A stretch of DNA of 64,000 nucleotides from Halorubrum salinum (GCF_024494575.1 NZ_JANHDO010000001.1:124001-188000); one strand, 5' to 3'; counted from the stretch's first letter, positions 27,294 to 37,885 are shown. Numbers and translations: made by a program. The notes: a model not told the origin generated them from the letters alone.

Positions 27294-29528
27294 ATGACGA
27301 ACGCGCAGTCCGGGTCGACGGCCCGGTACGCGGACCCGGACGAGAACCCGTACGTCGAAGCGCCGCCGACCGACTTCGAGCCGGCCGAGTCGCTCTCGGC
27401 TGACGCGGCAAAAGCGCAGGCGGCACTGCTTCGGGACGCGATCCGGGAACACGATCACCGGTACTACGTCCGGGCCGATCCGCTGATCGCAGACGAGACG
27501 TACGACCGGCTGTTCACGCGGCTCCGGACGCTCGAAGAGGCGTTCGACCTCTCGACGGAACACTCCCCGACGCGACGCGTCGGCGGCGAGCCCCTCGACG
27601 AATTGGACACCGTCGAGCACCTCGCGCCGATGCGGTCCATCGACAACGCGACCGATGCCGACGCGGTCCGCGAGTTCGACGACCGCGTCCGCCGCGGCGT
27701 CGCGGACGCAGGGCCCGACCCGGACGCGATCGAGTACGTCTGTGAACCGAAGTTCGACGGGCTCTCGGTCGAAGTCGTCTACGAGGACGGCGCGTACGTT
27801 CGCGCCGCGACCCGCGGGGACGGGACCGAGGGGGACGACGTGACGGAACAGGTGCGAACGATCCGGTCGGTCCCGGAACGGCTCCGGGGCGACGCGCCCG
27901 CGCGGCTCGCGGTCCGCGGCGAGGTGTACATGCCGCGGGACGCCTTCGCCGCGTACAACGAGGAGCTGATGGAGCGCGGCGACGAGCCGTTCGCGAACCC
28001 CCGCAACGCCGCCGCCGGCACGCTCAGACAGCTCGATCCCGCGGTGGTCGCCGAGCGCCCCCTCGACGTCTTCTTCTTCGACGTGCTGGCGTGGGAAACG
28101 CTCGAGACTGAGGGGGCGGACGGTTCGAACGGTTCGAACGGCACAGACGTCACCGACGACGCGGACGGCGACGAGCACGGCGGAGGCCGCTCGCGCCGGC
28201 CCGACACCCACTGGGCGGAGTTCGACGCGTTCGACGCGTTCGGGCTCCGGCGGACCGACCGGACCGAGCGGGTCGACGACATCGACGCGGCGCTCGACTA
28301 CCGAGACCGCCTCATGGCGGACCGCGACGACCTGAACTACGAGATCGACGGCGTCGTGATCTCGGTGAACGACCGCGAGGCGCGCGACGCACTCGGGTCG
28401 ACGGCTCGGGCTCCCCGATGGGCGTTCGCGTACAAGTTCCCGCCGCGAACCGCGACGACGACCGTGGAGGGGGTCACCGTACAGGTCGGGCGTACCGGTC
28501 GTCTCACACCCGTCGCCGAGCTGGCTTCCGTCGACGTCGGCGGGGTCACCGTCTCGCGGGCGACGCTGCACAACCCGGCCGAGATCGAGGCGCTCGGGGT
28601 GAACGTCGGTGACCGCGTCCGGATCTACCGCGCCGGAGACGTGATCCCCTACGTCCCCGACGTGGTCGAGAAGCGCTCTGCGGGGACGTACGCGTTCCCC
28701 GAGACGTGCCCGGTCTGTGACGCCCCGGTCGAGCGCGACGGGCCGCTCGCCTTCTGTACCGGTGGGCTCGGCTGTCCCGCGCAGTTGGAGCGGGCGATCG
28801 AGCACTGGGCCCGGCGCGACGCCCTCGACATCGAAGGGCTGGGTCCCGAACGCGTCGAACAGCTCCGCGAGGCCGGGCTCGTGGAGTCCCTTCCGGACCT
28901 GTACGACCTGACCGTCGAGGACCTCGCCGACCTAGAGGGATGGGGCGAGACGAGCGCAGAGAACCTGGTAGCCGAACTCGACGAGACTCGATCCCCCCCG
29001 CTCGACGACTTCCTCGCCGGGCTCGGGATCCCCGACGTGGGTGCGACGACCGCCCGCGCGCTCGCGACGCACTTCGGCGACCTCGACGCGCTCCTCGACG
29101 CCGACGAGGACGCCCTCAGCGAGGTCGACGACGTCGGTCCCGAGGTCGCCGACTCGATCCGGACGTTCCTCGACCGCGAGGAGAACCGAACTGCGATCGC
29201 GGAACTCCGCGACCGAGGGGTCGACCCCGAACCGGTCGAGACGGACGCAGAGGCCGAGACGGCGGACGCGCTCTCCGGTCTCACCTTCGTTTTCACCGGC
29301 TCGCTGTCGGTGACTCGCGGCGAGGCGCAGGCGCACGTCGAGGCGCGCGGCGCGTCGGCGACCTCCTCCGTCTCGGGAAACACCGACTACCTCGTCGCCG
29401 GCGACGATCCCGGTCGCTCGAAGCGGGACGACGCCGACGACGAGGACGTTCCCGTGCTCGACGAGGACGCGTTCGCCGACCTCCTGACCGAACGCGGCGT
29501 GGAGTGGCCGCCAGCGGGAGACGAGTAG
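27294..29528 (+). CDS. ligA: NAD+-dependent DNA ligase LigA
   Basis: 744 aa. The adenylated lysine is K153 in CEPKFDGLS. A Ia-like domain (HDHRYYVRADPLIADETYD) precedes it. The OB fold, a four-Cys zinc finger (CPVCDAP...CTGGLGCP), helix-hairpin-helix repeats and a C-terminal BRCT domain (LSGLTFVFTGSLSVTRGEA) follow. This is a bacterial-type ligase; haloarchaea are known to have acquired one alongside their ATP ligase. About 35 residues of Gly/Asn/Asp-rich sequence (about 278-310) interrupt the nucleotidyltransferase domain. A TATA box (TTTTTAAT, 27263-27270) lies 28 nt upstream. Confidence 0.96.
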   Translation: MTNAQSGSTARYADPDENPYVEAPPTDFEPAESLSADAAKAQAALLRDAIREHDHRYYVRADPLIADETYDRLFTRLRTLEEAFDLSTEHSPTRRVGGEPLDELDTVEHLAPMRSIDNATDADAVREFDDRVRRGVADAGPDPDAIEYVCEPKFDGLSVEVVYEDGAYVRAATRGDGTEGDDVTEQVRTIRSVPERLRGDAPARLAVRGEVYMPRDAFAAYNEELMERGDEPFANPRNAAAGTLRQLDPAVVAERPLDVFFFDVLAWETLETEGADGSNGSNGTDVTDDADGDEHGGGRSRRPDTHWAEFDAFDAFGLRRTDRTERVDDIDAALDYRDRLMADRDDLNYEIDGVVISVNDREARDALGSTARAPRWAFAYKFPPRTATTTVEGVTVQVGRTGRLTPVAELASVDVGGVTVSRATLHNPAEIEALGVNVGDRVRIYRAGDVIPYVPDVVEKRSAGTYAFPETCPVCDAPVERDGPLAFCTGGLGCPAQLERAIEHWARRDALDIEGLGPERVEQLREAGLVESLPDLYDLTVEDLADLEGWGETSAENLVAELDETRSPPLDDFLAGLGIPDVGATTARALATHFGDLDALLDADEDALSEVDDVGPEVADSIRTFLDREENRTAIAELRDRGVDPEPVETDAEAETADALSGLTFVFTGSLSVTRGEAQAHVEARGASATSSVSGNTDYLVAGDDPGRSKRDDADDEDVPVLDEDAFADLLTERGVEWPPAGDE

Positions 29529-29591
29529 GGAGTCCAGCACGGCGTCTCGACCCACAACTCTTTATCGGGAGACGCGGGAACGAGAGTGTAT

Positions 29592-30653
29592 ATGACCGCC
29601 ATCGAACTGCGGGGCGTGACGAAGGAGTTCGCCGACGTCACGGCCGTTCGGGACCTCGACTTGACCGTCGAGGAAGGGGAGGTGTACGGCTTCCTCGGTC
29701 CGAACGGGGCCGGCAAGTCGACGACCATCGACATGGTGCTCGACCTCGTCCGGCCGACGGAGGGGACGGTGGCCGTGCTCGGCCGCGACGCCACCGACGA
29801 CGGCGTCGACATCCGTCGCCGGACCGGCGTCCTCCCCGACGGCTTCTCCGTGTACGACCGGCTCACGGGCCGAAAACACGTCGAGTTCGCGATCCGGTCG
29901 AAGGAGGCAGGCGACGACCCGGACGCGCTCTTGGAGCGGGTCGGGCTCCTCGGCGACGCGGACCGCAAGGCCGGCGGCTACTCCAAGGGGATGCGCCAGC
30001 GGCTCGCCCTGGCGATGGCGCTCGTCGGCGACCCCGACCTGCTCATCCTCGACGAGCCCTCCTCGGGGCTGGATCCGGCCGGAGCGAAGGAGATGCGCGA
30101 GATCGTTCGCACGGAGTCGGACCGCGGCGCGACGGTGTTCTTCTCGTCGCACGTGCTCGAACAGGTCGACGCCGTCTGTGACCGCGTCGGCATCCTCCGC
30201 GACGGCGAGCTCGTCGCCGAAGACTCCGTCGAAGGCCTCCGCGAGGCAGTCGGAAGCGAGGAGACGCTGGAGATCGCCGTCGACGCGGGCGGTGCACCCG
30301 GGGCGCTCGACGCCGCCGTCGAGGCGGTGCTGGCTCTCGACGGCGTCAGCCGCGTCGACCGCGCCGGCGACACCCTCGTGGTAGACTGCGCCGACGGCGC
30401 GAAGACGCAGGTGATCGCGGCGGTCGAAGACGCCGGCGTCACGGTCGACGACTTCCACACCCGAGAGGCGTCGCTCGAAGACCTCTTTCTGGCGTACACC
30501 GAGGGGAACGCCCCGGCGACTCGCGGCGACGCCGAGGCGGGCACTGCGGCGGGCACCGAGAGACACGACACGCCTCCCGATGCGACCGCCGACGCAGCCA
30601 CCAGCGACGGCGGCGATGGAGCGACCGCCGCCGGCGAGGAGGTGGACGAATGA
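29592..30653 (+). CDS. ABC transporter ATP-binding protein
   Basis: 353 aa from ATG 29592 (MTAIELRGVTKEF). Walker A is GPNGAGKST, the signature loop YSKGMRQRLALA, Walker B LLILDEPSSGLDP and the switch His in FFSSHVLEQ. The C-terminal 70 residues are an acidic, Ala/Asp-rich extension beyond the usual ATPase. Translation of the permease overlaps by 4 nt, so this is a two-gene export system of the NosF/NosY or CcmA type with unknown substrate. A TATA-like CTTTAT near 29560 supports this start. Confidence 0.92.
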   Translation: MTAIELRGVTKEFADVTAVRDLDLTVEEGEVYGFLGPNGAGKSTTIDMVLDLVRPTEGTVAVLGRDATDDGVDIRRRTGVLPDGFSVYDRLTGRKHVEFAIRSKEAGDDPDALLERVGLLGDADRKAGGYSKGMRQRLALAMALVGDPDLLILDEPSSGLDPAGAKEMREIVRTESDRGATVFFSSHVLEQVDAVCDRVGILRDGELVAEDSVEGLREAVGSEETLEIAVDAGGAPGALDAAVEAVLALDGVSRVDRAGDTLVVDCADGAKTQVIAAVEDAGVTVDDFHTREASLEDLFLAYTEGNAPATRGDAEAGTAAGTERHDTPPDATADAATSDGGDGATAAGEEVDE

Positions 30654-31480
30654 GTCTCGTCGCCGTCGCGGAGAAGGACTTCCACGACGCGGTCCGTTCC
30701 CGAGGGATGGCGATCCTCGTGGCGCTGTTCTCGGTGCTCGTCTCGGTGTTCGCGTTCGTGATCCGCCCGACCGGACAGAGCGAGCAGTTCGCGACCGAAC
30801 TGCTCTTACGGTTCTTCGTCGGTCCCTTCCTGGTGACGACGCTCGTCCCGCTCGTCGGCGTCGTGATCGGCTACAACGCGGTCAGCGGCGAGCGCGAGTC
30901 CGGTTCGCTGAAGCTGCTCCTGTCGCTGCCGCACTCGCGGGCCGACGTGGTCTTCGGCAAGGTGGTCGGCCGCGGAGCGGCGCTGTCGCTCGCGGTGGGT
31001 GCCGGATTCTTACTGCCCGCCGTCGTCTTGGCCGGCCTCTCGTGGACCGGCCAGATCGCGGCGTTCAACGCCGGCTCGTACCTCGGATACACCGTCTTCG
31101 CCGCCGTCCTCGGCGTCGTCTTCGTCGCCATCGCGGTCGGGTGTTCGGCCGCCGCCTCGACGCAGCGACGGGCGCTGATAGGCGGCGTGGCGATCTACGT
31201 CCTCTTCGTGCTGCTTTGGGGCGCGATCACCGGACAAGTGCTCGGGGCCGCGAGTCCGCTTATCGACCCGCTCCCGGTGTCGACGACGCAGATCCGGACG
31301 TTCCTTCAGGTCGCGAACCCCACCGCAGGGGTCGAAGCGCTGACGAACGCGTTCCTCGGCGGGCAGCTGTTCACCGGCGAGTCGGTCAACCGACAGATCT
31401 CCGCGGCGTCGATGCTCGTGTTCTGGACGCTCGCGCCGCCGCTCGTCGGGCTCTGGAAGTTCGACGCAGACGACCTCTAG
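30650..31480 (+). CDS. ABC transporter permease (NosY-like)
   Basis: 276 aa with six hydrophobic segments in the ABC-2 arrangement. The motif SGERESGSLKLLLSLPHSRA after the second segment is characteristic of NosY/ABC-2 permeases. The start overlaps the ATPase stop. No nosD- or nosZ-like gene is adjacent, so a role in copper-site maturation is not supported; a general ABC-2 exporter is the safer call. Confidence 0.9.
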   Translation: MSLVAVAEKDFHDAVRSRGMAILVALFSVLVSVFAFVIRPTGQSEQFATELLLRFFVGPFLVTTLVPLVGVVIGYNAVSGERESGSLKLLLSLPHSRADVVFGKVVGRGAALSLAVGAGFLLPAVVLAGLSWTGQIAAFNAGSYLGYTVFAAVLGVVFVAIAVGCSAAASTQRRALIGGVAIYVLFVLLWGAITGQVLGAASPLIDPLPVSTTQIRTFLQVANPTAGVEALTNAFLGGQLFTGESVNRQISAASMLVFWTLAPPLVGLWKFDADDL

Positions 31481-31502
31481 GCCGCGCCGCCGACGCGATC
31501 GG

Positions 31503-33446
31503 CTACTCTAACACGACCAACACGTCGCCCATGTCGACGCTGTCGCCGTCGGCGACGTGCACGCTCGCGACGGTGCCGCCGCGCTCGGCGACCACGTCGT
31601 TCTCCATCTTCATCGCCTCCAGCACGCAGACCACGTCGCCTGCAGCGACCTCCTCGCCCTCGCTCACGTCGACGGAGAGGATCGTTCCCTGCATCTCGGC
31701 CTCGATCGCCTCGCCGCCCTCGGCGACGTCGACCCCGCCGTCGCCGCCGTCGTCGGACGTGGCCTGCGGGGGGCGCTGCTGGCCGCCACCGCCTCCGCCG
31801 GTACCGCTCTCCGGCACCGGAATCGCGGGCGCACCGCGCTCTTCCAGTTCCACCTCGAAGCGCTTCCCGTTCACCTCGACGGTGAACTCGCGTTCGGTCA
31901 CCTCCTCGTCCTCGCCCTCGTCTCCGTCCGCCGAACCGATGGTCTCGGACCCCCACCGCTCCTGTGCGTCTTCGACCAGCTTCCGGTCGAGTTCCTCGTC
32001 GAGGTACTTCGTCGTGTGCGTGCCGTCGACGAACCGCTCGTCGCCGAGCATGAGCCGGTGGAACGGAACGATCGTGACCACGCCGTCGATGTCGTACTCC
32101 GCGAGCGCTCGTTTCGATCGCGCGAGACACTCCCCGCGGTCTTCTCCCCACACGATCAGCTTCGCGATCATCGAGTCGTAGTCGGTGACTAACTCGTCGC
32201 CCTGCCGGAGCGCGTCGTCGACGCGGACCCCGATCCCGCCGGGCGGGTCGTACGTCTCTAACGAGCCCTCGTTGGCGGGCTGGAACTCTTCTGCGGCGTT
32301 CTCGGCGTTGATCCGGAACTCGATAGCGTGGCCCGAAAGCCCGACGTCGTCTTGGGAGACGGAGAGCCCCTCGCCGCTCGCGACCCGGAGCTGTTCTTTG
32401 ACGATGTCGATCCCCGTCAGCTCTTCCGTGACGGTGTGTTCGACCTGGATCCGGGTGTTGACTTCGAGGAAGTAGAAGGGCGTGTCCGGTCCGAGCGGCT
32501 CGTCGGGGTCGCGGTCGGGGTCCTCCTCGACGAGGAACTCGACCGTCCCGGCGTTGGTGTAGTCGGCGGCGGCGACGCCGCGGCGGGCCGCCTCGCCGAT
32601 CTTCTCTCGCAGCTCCTCGGAGAGCGCCGGAGAGGGGCCCTCCTCTATCACCTTCTGGTGGCGGCGCTGAAGCGAGCAGTCGCGCTCGCCGAGGTGGACC
32701 ACGTCGCTCTCGTCGAGCGACCCGCCTCCGTCACCGGATGCGTCGCGGGCGCTCTGGGCGCCGTTTTCATCGCCGGACTCTCCGCCGGTCGGATCGTCCG
32801 CGACGATCTGCACTTCGACGTGTCGCGGCGTCTGCAGGTAGCGTTCGAGGTAGACGGAGTCGTTCGAGAAGTACGCCTCCCCCTCGCGTTTGGCCGATTC
32901 GAGCGCCTCTTCGGCCTCCTCGGCGCTCTCGACGACCTTCATGCCGCGGCCGCCGCCGCCACCCTCGGCTTTGATCGCGACCGGGTAGCCGTGCTCGTCG
33001 CCGAACTCGCGGACCGCCTCGGGCTCCGTGACCGGCTCCGTCGTCCCGGGGACGATCGGCACGTCGGCGTCGGCCATCACCCGACGGGCGTGGGTCTTCT
33101 CGCCGAGCCGCTCCATCGCGTCGCTCGACGGGCCGATCCACGTGATCCCGTCTGCGCCCTCGACCCGCGCCGCGAAGTCGGCGTTCTCGGCGAGGAAGCC
33201 GTACCCGGGGTGGATCGCGTCGGCGTCGGCGGCGCGGGCGGCCTCGACGACCGCCTCGCCGTCGAGGTAGGAGTCCGCCGCTCGCGCGGGACCGACGTTG
33301 TACGCCTCGTCCGCGTATCGGACGTGGCCGCCGTGTTTGTCGGCGTCGCTGTACACGGCGACGGTGTCGACACCGAGCTCCGCACAGGCGCGCATCACCC
33401 GAACCGCGATCTCTCCGCGGTTCGCGACGAGAACCTTATCGAACAT
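31503..33446 (-). CDS. pccA: Acyl-CoA carboxylase biotin carboxylase/carrier subunit (PccA/AccC-like)
   Basis: 647 aa. The biotin carboxylase domain starts with [17 protein letters not shown], has the ATP-grasp Gly-rich loop [14 protein letters not shown] and the [15 protein letters not shown] catalytic segment. A Gly/Gln-rich linker (about 545-575) precedes the biotinyl domain with the modified lysine K613 in [10 protein letters not shown]. With pccB and pccX it would form propionyl- or acetyl-CoA carboxylase. An Asp/Ser/Gly-rich insertion lies within the carboxylase domain near 205-235. Separated from pccX by 215 bp, so it may have its own promoter (GTTATGG about 24 nt upstream). Confidence 0.95.
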   Translation of the reverse strand: MFDKVLVANRGEIAVRVMRACAELGVDTVAVYSDADKHGGHVRYADEAYNVGPARAADSYLDGEAVVEAARAADADAIHPGYGFLAENADFAARVEGADGITWIGPSSDAMERLGEKTHARRVMADADVPIVPGTTEPVTEPEAVREFGDEHGYPVAIKAEGGGGGRGMKVVESAEEAEEALESAKREGEAYFSNDSVYLERYLQTPRHVEVQIVADDPTGGESGDENGAQSARDASGDGGGSLDESDVVHLGERDCSLQRRHQKVIEEGPSPALSEELREKIGEAARRGVAAADYTNAGTVEFLVEEDPDRDPDEPLGPDTPFYFLEVNTRIQVEHTVTEELTGIDIVKEQLRVASGEGLSVSQDDVGLSGHAIEFRINAENAAEEFQPANEGSLETYDPPGGIGVRVDDALRQGDELVTDYDSMIAKLIVWGEDRGECLARSKRALAEYDIDGVVTIVPFHRLMLGDERFVDGTHTTKYLDEELDRKLVEDAQERWGSETIGSADGDEGEDEEVTEREFTVEVNGKRFEVELEERGAPAIPVPESGTGGGGGGQQRPPQATSDDGGDGGVDVAEGGEAIEAEMQGTILSVDVSEGEEVAAGDVVCVLEAMKMENDVVAERGGTVASVHVADGDSVDMGDVLVVLE

Positions 33447-33661
33447 TCCTGCGGGAGTCTTCCACCATAACCCACCTCATTCTATCGGTCCGCGCCGAAG
33501 TTCGGAGCGATCGGCGGGACGGATCGGTCCCCGACCAGACGCGAACCGCGCGGCCGGCCCGCTCTTTGTCGCGGCCGGTCCGTTCTCATCGCCGCAGTCT
33601 GACCGGGGCGACCGTCCGCTCCGGCCGCTCCGGCCGACCGTCTGATCCGGACCCACCCGAG

Positions 33662-33991
33662 TCAGAACCGGTCGGCGCGCCCCGCGGCGGTCCACGGGTC
33701 CGTCGGCGCGCCGTCCGCGACGCGGACTCGCCGGCGCTGTAGCCGGTCGATCCGACCGACGAACGACCACCGGTCCCCCTTCCAATCGTCCGCGCTCTCG
33801 CCCGCGGCGGCCGCGGCGGCCGCGGCCGCTTCGCCGTCTCGGAGGTGCGCGGCGACGGCCGCCGCGATCGCGGCGGCCTCCGCGTCGTCGGCGTCGTCGG
33901 GGATCGTCAGCCCGGCGAGGAGGTTGGGGGACGTCTGTCCCGTTCGATCTGGCTCCCGGTCGTCCGCGGGCTTGGGTGCGTCAGCCGCCAT
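33662..33991 (-). CDS. pccX: Acyl-CoA carboxylase small subunit PccX
   Basis: 109 aa. Its ATG overlaps the pccB stop by one base (TGATG). The N-terminus is acidic and disordered, the centre is an Ala-rich helix ([20 protein letters not shown]), and the end has [20 protein letters not shown]. Haloarchaeal propionyl-CoA carboxylase needs a small third subunit of this kind, functionally like the epsilon subunit of actinobacterial carboxylases. Assignment rests on position, length and the Trp/Arg C-terminal pattern. Confidence 0.82.
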   Translation of the reverse strand: MAADAPKPADDREPDRTGQTSPNLLAGLTIPDDADDAEAAAIAAAVAAHLRDGEAAAAAAAAAGESADDWKGDRWSFVGRIDRLQRRRVRVADGAPTDPWTAAGRADRF

Positions 33992-35535
33992 CAGATCGGG
34001 ATGTTGCCGTGCTTTTTGTCGGGCTGGTCCTCGCGCTTCCCCTTCAGCATCTGGAGGTCGGATATCAGTCGCGCACGCGTCTCCGTGGGTTCGATCACGT
34101 CGTCGATGAACCCCCGATCGGCGGCGGTGTAGGGGTTCGCGAACTCCTCGCGGTACTCGTCGATCAGCTCCTGTCGGCGCGCGTCCGGGTCGTCGGCCTC
34201 GGCCAGCTCCTCGCGGTAGAGGACGTTCACCGCGCCCTTCGGGCCCATCACCGCGATCTCCGCGGTCGGCCACGCGTAGTTCACGTCGCCGCCGATGTGC
34301 TTCGACGACATCACGCAGTAGGCACCGCCGTACGCCTTCCGAGTGATCACGGTGAGAAGCGGGACCGTCGCCTCCGAGAAGGCGTACAACAGCTTCGCTC
34401 CGTGACGGATGATCCCGTTGTGCTCTTGATCGGTGCCGGGCATGAACCCGGGAACGTCCTCGAAGGTGACGATGGGGATGTTAAAGGCGTCACAGAAGCG
34501 GACGAACCGCGCGCCCTTCTGGCTCGACTCGATGTCGAGCGTGCCGGCGTTCACCCGGGGGTTGTTGGCGACGACCCCGACCGAGTGGCCGTCGAGCCGG
34601 CCGAAGCCGACGACGACGTTCTTCGCGAAGTTCTCTTGAACCTCGAAGAAGGACCCCTCGTCGACGACGCTACCTATCACCTCCTTCATGTCGTACGGCT
34701 TTCGGGGGGCGTCGGGGACGATCTCGGTCAACTCGTCGTCCGCGCGTTCGGGGTCGTCCCACGGCTCCACGCGCGGCGGGTCCTCGACGTTGTTCGCGGG
34801 CAGGTACGAGAGCAGCCGCGCGATGTCGTCGAGCGCGTCCTCCTCGCTCTCCTCGGCGAAGTGCGCGACGCCGGAGGTCGACGAGTGCGTGACCGCGCCG
34901 CCGAGTTCCTCGAAGCTCACCTCCTCGCCGGTCACCGTCTCGATGACGTCCGGCCCGGTGATGAACATGTGCGAGGTGTCCTTGACCATGAACGTGAAGT
35001 CCGTGATCGCGGGGGAGTACACCGCGCCGCCCGCACAGGGGCCCATGATCGCCGATATCTGTGGAATCACGCCCGAGGCCTCCGTGTTGCGTCGGAAGAT
35101 CTCCGCGAACCCGCCGAGCGAGGCGACGCCCTCCTGAATGCGCGCCCCGGCGGAGTCGTTGAGGCCGACGACCGGCGCGCCGACGTCCATCGCCTTGTCC
35201 ATCACCTTACACACCTTCTCGGCGAACACCTCGCCGAGCGAGCCGCCGAAGACGGTGAAGTCGTGTGCGAACACGAACGTCTTTCGCCCGTTCACCTCCC
35301 CGTATCCGGTCACCACGCCGTCGCCCGGAATCTGCTGTTCTTCCATCCCGAACGTGTGGTTTCTGTGGGTGCGGAAGCGGTCGAACTCGTGGAACGTCCC
35401 GTCGTCGAGGAAGTAGTCGATGCGCTCGCGCGCGGTCATCTTCCCCTTCTCGTGTTGGGACTCGATCCGGTCTTCGCCGCCGCCCTTCGCCGCCGCCTCC
35501 CGCCGCTCGCGGAGGTCGTCGATACGGTCGTCCAT
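33991..35535 (-). CDS. pccB: Acyl-CoA carboxylase carboxyltransferase subunit (PccB)
   Basis: 514 aa from ATG 35535 ([19 protein letters not shown]), chosen over an upstream in-frame start because it matches family N-termini. Carboxyltransferase fold with two oxyanion-type glycine segments ([14 protein letters not shown] and [14 protein letters not shown]). It ends in the usual KHGNIPI. It transfers CO2 from biotin on PccA to propionyl- or acetyl-CoA. First gene of pccB-pccX, transcribed away from the ribosomal operon. Confidence 0.95.
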   Translation of the reverse strand: MDDRIDDLRERREAAAKGGGEDRIESQHEKGKMTARERIDYFLDDGTFHEFDRFRTHRNHTFGMEEQQIPGDGVVTGYGEVNGRKTFVFAHDFTVFGGSLGEVFAEKVCKVMDKAMDVGAPVVGLNDSAGARIQEGVASLGGFAEIFRRNTEASGVIPQISAIMGPCAGGAVYSPAITDFTFMVKDTSHMFITGPDVIETVTGEEVSFEELGGAVTHSSTSGVAHFAEESEEDALDDIARLLSYLPANNVEDPPRVEPWDDPERADDELTEIVPDAPRKPYDMKEVIGSVVDEGSFFEVQENFAKNVVVGFGRLDGHSVGVVANNPRVNAGTLDIESSQKGARFVRFCDAFNIPIVTFEDVPGFMPGTDQEHNGIIRHGAKLLYAFSEATVPLLTVITRKAYGGAYCVMSSKHIGGDVNYAWPTAEIAVMGPKGAVNVLYREELAEADDPDARRQELIDEYREEFANPYTAADRGFIDDVIEPTETRARLISDLQMLKGKREDQPDKKHGNIPI

Positions 35536-35738
35536 CGTCACGCCGGACCACCCTGAATCATTACCTCGACCGTCACGAAGCGGCGTCAAAAGGATTCCCC
35601 TATCCGACGTTTTCGGGATCGACGCCCGTCGATCCGCTCCCCCGACGACCGCGCCGCCGACGTGGGGGCGGTCGAACCGCGCAGACCGACGCTCACTGCC
35701 CCTGTCTGCGGTTCACACGCGGACGGGCGGTTCGACGC

Positions 35739-35745
35739 TTTTAAA
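35739..35745 (+). promoter_or_regulatory. Ribosomal operon TATA box
   Basis: TTTTAAA, a strong haloarchaeal TATA box 91 nt upstream of the rpl1 ATG. A start about 25-28 nt downstream falls at about 35768, the foot of a 10-bp hairpin, giving a leader of about 60 nt. Confidence 0.7.
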
Positions 35746-35767
35746 CCTCCGATGGACCACTTTCCGC

Positions 35768-35790
35768 TGAGACAGGCTTCGCCTGTTTCA
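35768..35790 (+). promoter_or_regulatory. Hairpin in the rpl1 mRNA leader
   Basis: A stem of 10 base pairs (one G-U) closes a three-base loop: GAGACAGGC pairs with GCCTGTTTC plus an outer T-A. It lies at the predicted 5' end of the L1-L10-L12 transcript. L1 in archaea is known to repress its own operon by binding an mRNA structure mimicking its 23S rRNA site, so this leader is a candidate target, though the hairpin alone lacks an obvious internal loop. Confidence 0.55.
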
Positions 35791-35829
35791 CTGACCCGTA
35801 GGAGCGACCTGCGTACTACGGAGGTGAAA

Positions 35830-36468
35830 ATGGCAGACACAATACAAGAGGCCGTGACACTCGCACTCGACGATGCCCCCGAGCGGAACTTCCGCGAGAC
35901 GGTGGACATCGCTATCAACCTGCGAGACCTCGACCTCAACGATCCGTCGAACCGCATCGACGAGTCCGTCGTGCTGCCGGCTGGAACGGGGCAGGAAACA
36001 CAGATCGTCGTCTTCGCGGAGGGCGAAACCGCCGTCCGCGCAGAGGAGGTCGCTGACGAAGTGCTCGACAGCGACGACCTCGAAGACTTAGGAGACGACG
36101 ACGACCGCGCTAAGGATCTGGCCGACGAGACCGACTTCTTCGTCGCCGAAGCCAACCTGATGCAGGACATCGGTCGGTACCTCGGTACCGTCCTCGGTCC
36201 GCGCGGGAAGATGCCTACCCCACTGCAGCCGGACGACGACGTCGTCGACACCGTCAATCGGATGAAAAACACCGTGCAGCTCCGGTCGCGCGACCGGCGC
36301 ACGTTCCACACTCGCGTCGGTGCAGAAGACATGGGTGCCGAAGCGATTTCGGACAACATCGACGTCATCATCCGCCGACTCGAAGCGAACCTCGAGAAGG
36401 GGCCGCTCAACATCGACGGGATCTTCGTGAAGACCACGATGGGTCCCGCGAAGGAGGTGCCCGTATGA
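35830..36468 (+). CDS. rpl1: Large-subunit ribosomal protein L1
   Basis: 212 aa, the usual archaeal length. Family features include the start [33 protein letters not shown], the core [17 protein letters not shown] and the C-terminal [17 protein letters not shown]1 forms the mobile stalk near the E site. It has a preferred SD sequence (GGAGGTGA, 35820-35827) just ahead of the ATG. That is uncommon among the leaderless genes here and fixes the start. First gene of rpl1-rpl10-rpl12. Confidence 0.98.
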   Translation: MADTIQEAVTLALDDAPERNFRETVDIAINLRDLDLNDPSNRIDESVVLPAGTGQETQIVVFAEGETAVRAEEVADEVLDSDDLEDLGDDDDRAKDLADETDFFVAEANLMQDIGRYLGTVLGPRGKMPTPLQPDDDVVDTVNRMKNTVQLRSRDRRTFHTRVGAEDMGAEAISDNIDVIIRRLEANLEKGPLNIDGIFVKTTMGPAKEVPV

Positions 36469-37505
36469 GCTCGGTCCGCAAGACCGAGACGATCCCGCAG
36501 TGGAAACAGGACGAGGTCGACGAACTCGTCGAGTTCATCGACTCGTTCAACTCCGTCGGGATCGTCGGCGTCGCCGGCATCCCGAGCCGCCAGCTTCAGG
36601 CCATGCGCCGCGAGCTTCACGGCTCCGCGGACGTCCGGATGAGCCGCAACACGCTCACCGTCCGCGCGCTCGAAGAGGTGAACGATGGCGTCGAGGACCT
36701 GACCCAGTACGTCTCGGGTCAGGTCGCGCTCATCGGCACGAACGACAACCCGTTCGGCCTCTTCAAGCAGCTCGAAGCCTCGAAGACGCCCGCCCCGATC
36801 AACGCGGGCGAGGTCGCCCCCAACGACGTCGTCATCCCCGAGGGTGACACCGGCGTCGACCCGGGACCGTTCGTCGGCGAACTCCAGACGATCGGCGCGG
36901 CCGCGCGCATCCAGGACGGCTCGATCATGGTCACCGAGGACTCGAAGGTCCTCGAAGAGGGCGAGGTCGTCGACGACGACCTCGCGAACGTCCTGACCGA
37001 ACTCGGCATCGAGCCGAAGGAGGTCGGACTCGACCTGAAGGGCGTCTACTCCGAGGGCGTCCTCTTCGAACCGGACGAACTGGAGATCGACGTCGACGAG
37101 TACGAGGCGGACATCCAGGCCGCCGCGGCCGCCGCACGCAACCTCTCCGTCAACGCCGCTTACCCGACGGCCGCCACCGCCGGCACCCTTCTCGCGAAGG
37201 CGTCCGGCGAGGCGAAGTCCGTCGGGCTGTTCGCGGAGATCGAGAGCCCGGACGTCGTGCCCGACCTCATCGGGAAGGCCGACGCCCAGCTCCGCGCGCT
37301 CGCCGCACAGATCGACGACGACGAGGCGCTCCCCGCGGAGCTACAGGGGGTCGAGGCGGCCCCGGCTCCGGCGACGGACGACGCCGACGACGAACAGGCG
37401 GAGGAAGACACAGAGGAGACGAACGACGCCGAGGACACCGACGACGACGCCGACGAGGACGACGGCGACGACGGCGGCGAAGGCCTCGGCGCGATGTTCG
37501 GCTAA
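36465..37505 (+). CDS. rpl10: Ribosomal stalk protein L10 (P0)
   Basis: 346 aa. Begins with a conserved basic/acidic N-terminus ([17 protein letters not shown]) and the rRNA-binding domain with [11 protein letters not shown]. It ends in a long acidic tail with the shared stalk terminus [11 protein letters not shown]0 anchors L12 dimers and recruits elongation factors. The start overlaps the rpl1 stop by 4 nt. Confidence 0.98.
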   Translation: MSSVRKTETIPQWKQDEVDELVEFIDSFNSVGIVGVAGIPSRQLQAMRRELHGSADVRMSRNTLTVRALEEVNDGVEDLTQYVSGQVALIGTNDNPFGLFKQLEASKTPAPINAGEVAPNDVVIPEGDTGVDPGPFVGELQTIGAAARIQDGSIMVTEDSKVLEEGEVVDDDLANVLTELGIEPKEVGLDLKGVYSEGVLFEPDELEIDVDEYEADIQAAAAAARNLSVNAAYPTAATAGTLLAKASGEAKSVGLFAEIESPDVVPDLIGKADAQLRALAAQIDDDEALPAELQGVEAAPAPATDDADDEQAEEDTEETNDAEDTDDDADEDDGDDGGEGLGAMFG

Positions 37506-37523
37506 CACTACGAGGACACACCA

Positions 37524-37862
37524 ATGGAATACGTTTACGCTGCGCTCATCCTGAACGAGACTGGCGAAGAGATCAACGAAGACAACATCACCGGCGTGCT
37601 GGAAGCCGCCGGCGTCGACGTCGAGGAGTCCCGCGTCAAGGCGCTCGTCGCCGCGCTGGAAGACGTCGACATCGAGGACGCCATCGAGACGGCCGCCGCG
37701 GCCCCCGCCGCCGGCGCGGCCGCCGGCGGCTCCGCGGACGACGGCGCGTCTGACGACGATGACGACGAGGCCGACGCCGCCGACGAGGAGGACGAGGAGG
37801 ACGAGGAAGACGACGAGGAAGAAGGCGACGGCGGCGAAGGCCTCGGCGAGCTGTTCGGCTGA
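37524..37862 (+). CDS. rpl12: Ribosomal stalk protein L12 (P1)
   Basis: 112 aa. N-terminal dimerisation domain ([20 protein letters not shown]), then an Ala/Gly hinge and an acidic tail ending [10 protein letters not shown], matching the L10 terminus. It is 18 bp after rpl10 and ends the operon. A hairpin follows 24 nt after the stop. Confidence 0.98.
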   Translation: MEYVYAALILNETGEEINEDNITGVLEAAGVDVEESRVKALVAALEDVDIEDAIETAAAAPAAGAAAGGSADDGASDDDDDEADAADEEDEEDEEDDEEEGDGGEGLGELFG

Positions 37863-37885
37863 GACCCGCCCGACCGCACTCACGC

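Larger units (their letters stand above)
35536..35829. other. Divergent intergenic region, pccB and rpl1
   Basis: 294 bp. The right half holds the rpl1 promoter and hairpin leader annotated separately. The left half is GC-rich and has only weak TATA-like matches for pccB. Confidence 0.6.

Noticed and set aside
27103-27297. 64-codon frame upstream of ligA
   Set aside because: It overlaps the ligA TATA box and start, the region is A/T-rich spacer, and codon use does not match the genome.
27093-28805. 570-codon minus-strand frame opposite ligA
   Set aside because: Antisense shadow of ligA with Arg/Val-rich low-complexity translation.
29592-31480. ABC pair considered as nosF-nosY copper-site maturation
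   Set aside because: No nosD, nosL or nosZ neighbour; the ABC-2 permease motif is shared by many exporters.
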